From positions 2,034,595-2,098,594 of the forward strand of contig NZ_CP025572.1 in the NCBI RefSeq assembly GCF_018336975.1: DNA of 64,000 bases, in the 5' to 3' direction. This DNA comes from Marinomonas sp. CT5 (lineage in GTDB: Bacteria > Pseudomonadota > Gammaproteobacteria > Pseudomonadales > Marinomonadaceae). Shown here one piece after another: positions 60,881 through 64,000 of the stretch (position 1 is its first letter; the number at the start of each line of letters is the position of its first letter). Position numbers and translations under genes: made by a program. The notes under the pieces were generated by a model. The model made no database searches. It saw nothing but the letters and a program-made list of their open reading frames with translations, and was not told the DNA's origin.

Positions 60881-63124
60881 ATGAGTTATCAAGTTTTAGC
60901 ACGTAAATGGCGCCCACAGACTTTCCTTGAAATGGCTGGGCAAGACCATGTACTTCAAGCGTTGGTGAATGCTTTACGTCAGCAGCGTTTGCATCATGCT
61001 TATTTATTTACCGGAACACGTGGTGTCGGTAAAACCACGATCGCGCGTATTTTCGCTAAATGCTTGAACTGTGAAACCAATGGTATCTCTCCGGAGCCTT
61101 GTGGTACGTGCGATAGTTGTCGCGAAATCGCAGAAGGTCGTTTTGTCGACCTGATTGAGGTGGATGCAGCCTCCCGAACCAAAGTAGAAGATACCCGCGA
61201 ATTATTAGAAAACGTGCAGTACGCGCCTACTCGTGGCCGTTTTAAAGTCTACCTAATAGACGAAGTGCACATGCTGTCGACGCATTCCTTCAATGCGTTG
61301 CTAAAAACATTGGAAGAACCGCCAGCTCACGTCAAATTCTTACTTGCCACTACAGATCCACAGAAATTACCTGTAACGATTTTGTCTCGCTGTTTGCAAT
61401 TCAACCTTAAAAATATGTCCCCACAGCGTGTGGTTGATTATTTGCAAACTGTACTCAATACAGAGCAAGTTAATTTTGATCAGCCAGCCCTGTGGCAAAT
61501 TGGTCAAGCGGCAAATGGAAGTATGCGTGACGCCTTGAGTCTTACGGATCAAGCGATTGCATTTGGTAATGGCACTATCTCAGAATCTGGCGTGACAGCG
61601 ATGCTTGGCTTAGTAAATCAAGCACAAGTATTGGATTTATTAGAAAGCGTTGCATCTAAAAATGCGGCGCAAGTCCTTAGACAAATAGAACAGCTCGCGG
61701 ATTATCAGCCTGATTTTTCGGCTATTTGTGGGAGTTTGCTTGATGTGTTGCATCGGGTAGCGATAGAGCAACAAGTGCCGGGCGCTTTAATGGATCAGCT
61801 TGGTGATTTGGAACGTATTCAGGCTATGGCTGCGAGCGTCAGCCCTGAAGAAATACAAATGATGTATCAGAGTTTGTTGATCGGACGCCGAGATTTACAT
61901 CTAGCTCATTCTGTTCGCTCTGGCTTTGAAATGTTGATGTTAAGGCTGATTGCCTTCCGTCCGACTCCGCCAATGGTTGTTAGTCACAATGAGCAGCCAG
62001 TCGTCAGTGCGGCCACAGACCCTGTCGCTGACAGGGTGAATCAGTCTTCGGAATCTGATTATCCGACGCAATCGGTGACAGAAAAAAAAACACTCCCTGA
62101 GCAAGGGGAATCTGTTGTAACAGAGCCAATTGAGTCTGTTGATAACCAAGCGGATACAAAGCCAAAAGCTGAACAAACACCAACGTCAGCCAATGAACAC
62201 CCGCCTTGGGAAGAGGCGCCAATATCGTCCGTTGCGGATGAAGTTAATAACGTTGAAACGATTAATGCTTCTAATGAGGTGGTTAAGGAAGAAACGACTC
62301 ATATTGAGATGGCCGAACCTGCGAAAAATGCGGATTTAGCATCGACTGAGTTGTTGGCTGAAGAAGCCCCTGAGGTGCAGTTAGACACTAAATCAGAGCC
62401 GAATATTGAGCAAGAATTGAGTCATCAGTCTGAGCCTGATTCTGCGTCACAACCTGAGCCGAGCTCCGCAGTTTTATCTGAAGAGACGCTGTCAGAAAGC
62501 GCATTGGATGACGACGATGATGAGGACGAAGAGGAAGCAGAAGAACGCGCCATCGCGGATATTGTTGATCCTTTTAATCCTGCCGCGGAATTGGTCGAAG
62601 CCTTAGGTGCAGAGCCAATTGAAGCGCCAGAAGTTGAGGAAGCGAAAACGCCTGATACCCGGCTATCTAAAGTGCCTGATAAGATTGCTCAACCCGCCTT
62701 AGGCATGCCGATGCCAGAAGTAAGTCATTATAATGAATTGACGATGGAGTTGTGGTGGCTATTGGCACCGCGTTTGCCTTTGACAGGTTTGGTGCAAAAT
62801 ATTTTAATGAATTCCAGCATGGTTGATGCCAGTGACCAAGGCGTTCGTTTGGAAGTGCCATTGGAATATGGCCATATGTTAAATCAAGTTCGTTATGAAC
62901 AAATACAGGGAGTGCTGAGCGAATTTTTTGCTATGCATGTGCCCTTAATTATCGACACAGTGGAAGACACGACAGGTGTCACCGCAGAAGAGTTTGCTGC
63001 CAGCAAACGCGCTGAAGCGTTGCAAGTGGCTATCGAACATTTGAATTCACATCCGGTTGTGCAGGCCTTATCAGAAACGATGGGTGCACAGCTGGTATAC
63101 GATACAGTTAAAGTTAAAGCCTAA
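60881..63124 (+). CDS. dnaX: DNA polymerase III subunits tau and gamma
   Basis: 747 aa, longer than E. coli tau (643) because of an acidic, Pro/Glu-rich linker. AAA+ domain: GTRGVGKTT at 45-53, zinc cysteines C64, C74, C77, C80, [34 protein letters not shown] and SRCLQFNL. The domain III end is near 365, the linker 375-620 has [15 protein letters not shown] near its middle, and the tau C-terminal domain follows from about 630. Tau holds polymerase cores and DnaB together; gamma is the clamp-loader form. An A9 run at codons 401-404 should yield gamma. It is co-transcribed with ybaB and recR. Confidence 0.95.
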   Translation: MSYQVLARKWRPQTFLEMAGQDHVLQALVNALRQQRLHHAYLFTGTRGVGKTTIARIFAKCLNCETNGISPEPCGTCDSCREIAEGRFVDLIEVDAASRTKVEDTRELLENVQYAPTRGRFKVYLIDEVHMLSTHSFNALLKTLEEPPAHVKFLLATTDPQKLPVTILSRCLQFNLKNMSPQRVVDYLQTVLNTEQVNFDQPALWQIGQAANGSMRDALSLTDQAIAFGNGTISESGVTAMLGLVNQAQVLDLLESVASKNAAQVLRQIEQLADYQPDFSAICGSLLDVLHRVAIEQQVPGALMDQLGDLERIQAMAASVSPEEIQMMYQSLLIGRRDLHLAHSVRSGFEMLMLRLIAFRPTPPMVVSHNEQPVVSAATDPVADRVNQSSESDYPTQSVTEKKTLPEQGESVVTEPIESVDNQADTKPKAEQTPTSANEHPPWEEAPISSVADEVNNVETINASNEVVKEETTHIEMAEPAKNADLASTELLAEEAPEVQLDTKSEPNIEQELSHQSEPDSASQPEPSSAVLSEETLSESALDDDDDEDEEEAEERAIADIVDPFNPAAELVEALGAEPIEAPEVEEAKTPDTRLSKVPDKIAQPALGMPMPEVSHYNELTMELWWLLAPRLPLTGLVQNILMNSSMVDASDQGVRLEVPLEYGHMLNQVRYEQIQGVLSEFFAMHVPLIIDTVEDTTGVTAEEFAASKRAEALQVAIEHLNSHPVVQALSETMGAQLVYDTVKVKA
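62082..62100 (+). other. A9 slippage site with -1-frame stop in dnaX (gamma-form signal)
   Basis: Nine consecutive As in GAA-AAA-AAA-ACA (codons 401-404). In the -1 frame the reading becomes AAC-ACT-CCC-TGA, stopping at 62098-62100. A product of about 406 residues would keep domains I-III and lack the tau domains, as gamma does. A weak CCCT-GAGCA-AGGG hairpin follows. The same A9 run drives transcriptional slippage in Thermus dnaX. No upstream anti-SD stimulator like that of E. coli is obvious. Confidence 0.7.
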
Positions 63125-63138
63125 ATTGGAGAGTAAAT

Positions 63139-63465
63139 ATGTTTAAAGGTGGTATGGGTAACATGATGCGCCAAGCGCAACAAATGCAGGAAAACATGCA
63201 GAAAGCGCAGGAAGAAATTGCCAATATGGAAGTAGAAGGGCAAGCCGGTGCAGGTCTTGTTAAAGTCCTAATGACTGGCCGTCACGATGTTAAACGCGTT
63301 TCTATTGATGATTCTTTGTTCGGCGATGATAAAGAAATGTTGGAAGATTTGCTTGCTGCGGCGGTTAATGATGCGGTTCGTAATATTGAAGTAACTCAGA
63401 AAGAAAAAATGTCAGCGGCGACAGCGGGCATGTCTTTACCTCCCGGTTTCAAAATGCCTTTCTAG
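63139..63465 (+). CDS. ybaB: YbaB/EbfC nucleoid-associated DNA-binding protein
   Basis: 108 aa. [64 protein letters not shown] layout: a Met/Gln-rich coiled helix, a strand pair, then a helix and a C-terminal [10 protein letters not shown]. It is 14 bp after dnaX with GGAGAG as the ribosome site, in the conserved dnaX-ybaB-recR order. The protein binds DNA as a dimer. Confidence 0.93.
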   Translation: MFKGGMGNMMRQAQQMQENMQKAQEEIANMEVEGQAGAGLVKVLMTGRHDVKRVSIDDSLFGDDKEMLEDLLAAAVNDAVRNIEVTQKEKMSAATAGMSLPPGFKMPF

Positions 63466-63474
63466 GAGAGCGCT

Positions 63475-64000
63475 TTGTTTAGTCCCTTAATTAAAGAATT
63501 GATTGAGTCTCTACGTTGTTTGCCTGGGGTTGGTCCACGATCCGCACAAAAAATGGCGTTGTACTTATTGGAACGAGATCATCAAGGGGCGGATAGATTG
63601 GCAGATGCTTTGCGAGAAGCGCTCGACAAAGTTGGGCGTTGCTCAAGTTGTCGGACGCTTACCGAAGAGTCTGAATGTGGGATTTGCAAAGATCCTGAGC
63701 GTGATGCTAAACGTTTGTGTATTGTAGAGACTCCAGCGGATGTCATTGCTATCGAATCGGCTGGAAGTTTCACCGGGCGTTATTTTGTATTGCTTGGACA
63801 TTTGTCTCCGATTGATGGTATCGGCCCTGAAGAATTGGGTTTGGATCGATTAGAAACCTTGGTCCAACACAATCAAGTAGAAGAGGCGATTATTGCCACG
63901 AATTCAACAGTAGAAGGCGAGGCGACTTGCCATTATATTGCTGAAAAATTAAAAACACTGAACATCAATGTCAGTCGTATTGCCCATGGGGTACCAATGG
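63475..64000 (+). CDS. recR: recombination mediator RecR, 5' part (runs off the window)
   Basis: 175 codons without a stop to the window edge. Start TTG at 63475 with AGGAG 6 bp upstream, giving [28 protein letters not shown], the usual RecR N-terminus with its helix-hairpin-helix. The zinc finger is CSSC...CGIC in [25 protein letters not shown], and the Toprim domain begins [17 protein letters not shown]. With RecF/RecO it loads RecA at gaps. The common non-ATG start explains why an ATG search would miss it. Confidence 0.93.
   Translation, partial: MFSPLIKELIESLRCLPGVGPRSAQKMALYLLERDHQGADRLADALREALDKVGRCSSCRTLTEESECGICKDPERDAKRLCIVETPADVIAIESAGSFTGRYFVLLGHLSPIDGIGPEELGLDRLETLVQHNQVEEAIIATNSTVEGEATCHYIAEKLKTLNINVSRIAHGVPM

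Noticed and set aside
60690..60884. 64-codon frame between trhO and dnaX
   Set aside because: No ribosome site; the region holds a hairpin (60692-60723) and probably the dnaX promoter.

Overview
The window looks like a chromosome segment of a marine gammaproteobacterium, most likely Marinomonas or a close relative in the Oceanospirillales. This is an inference from gene content: dnaX-ybaB-recR synteny, RadD and TrhO close to the E. coli proteins, a FadL-type porin, a BCCT carrier, and an overall AT-leaning composition. No rRNA, integrase, transposase or CRISPR array was seen.

Layout. (1) 1-681 and 14243-14507 are two halves of a tRNA-Val(UAC)/tRNA-Asp(GUC) array, including a 233-bp tandem duplication and two decayed tRNA relics. 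(2) Between them, 885-13798 is a catabolic block: two NahF-like aldehyde dehydrogenases, benzoylformate decarboxylase (mdlC), a ketopantoate-reductase-family dehydrogenase, a nitrilase, two MFS carriers, two AraC regulators and one LysR regulator. Read together, the enzymes give nitrile -> 2-hydroxyacid (mandelate-like) -> 2-oxoacid (benzoylformate-like) -> aldehyde -> acid. (3) 14786-18454: FadL-type porin and a membrane EAL phosphodiesterase with a dead GGDEF domain. (4) 18567-23517: Fur-type box and an imelysin/di-haem/DUF1513 iron cluster. (5) 23619-24203: a small membrane-anchored protein of unknown function behind two LexA-type boxes. (6) 25777-32878: a four-carbon acid-sugar operon (ltnD-otnK-otnC-otnI-denD-gntP) with a divergent DeoR regulator. 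(7) 32983-38522: glyoxylate/succinic-semialdehyde-reductase-like gene, LysR regulator, CocE-type hydrolase and BCCT carrier. (8) 38615-41106: SatD/DUF3307 pair behind a striking double inverted repeat, and an EamA exporter.

(9) 41686-50066 is a five-gene defence operon, mrr-hsdM-hsdS-sir2-hsdR. A SIR2-family protein (predicted NAD+-consuming effector) lies between hsdS and hsdR with overlapping start and stop codons. This is the strongest candidate for an under-described system here, resembling in layout the PrrC-type effectors embedded in type I restriction operons. (10) 50218-64000 is mostly housekeeping: OmpA-like protein, GloA, YejK, HAD phosphatase, DTW protein, TetR, RadD, 2OG oxygenase, TrhO, DnaX (with an A9 slippage signal predicted to give the short gamma form), YbaB and the 5' part of recR, which runs off the right edge.

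All function calls come from reading sequence motifs and from knowledge of the families. No database search or structure prediction was run.
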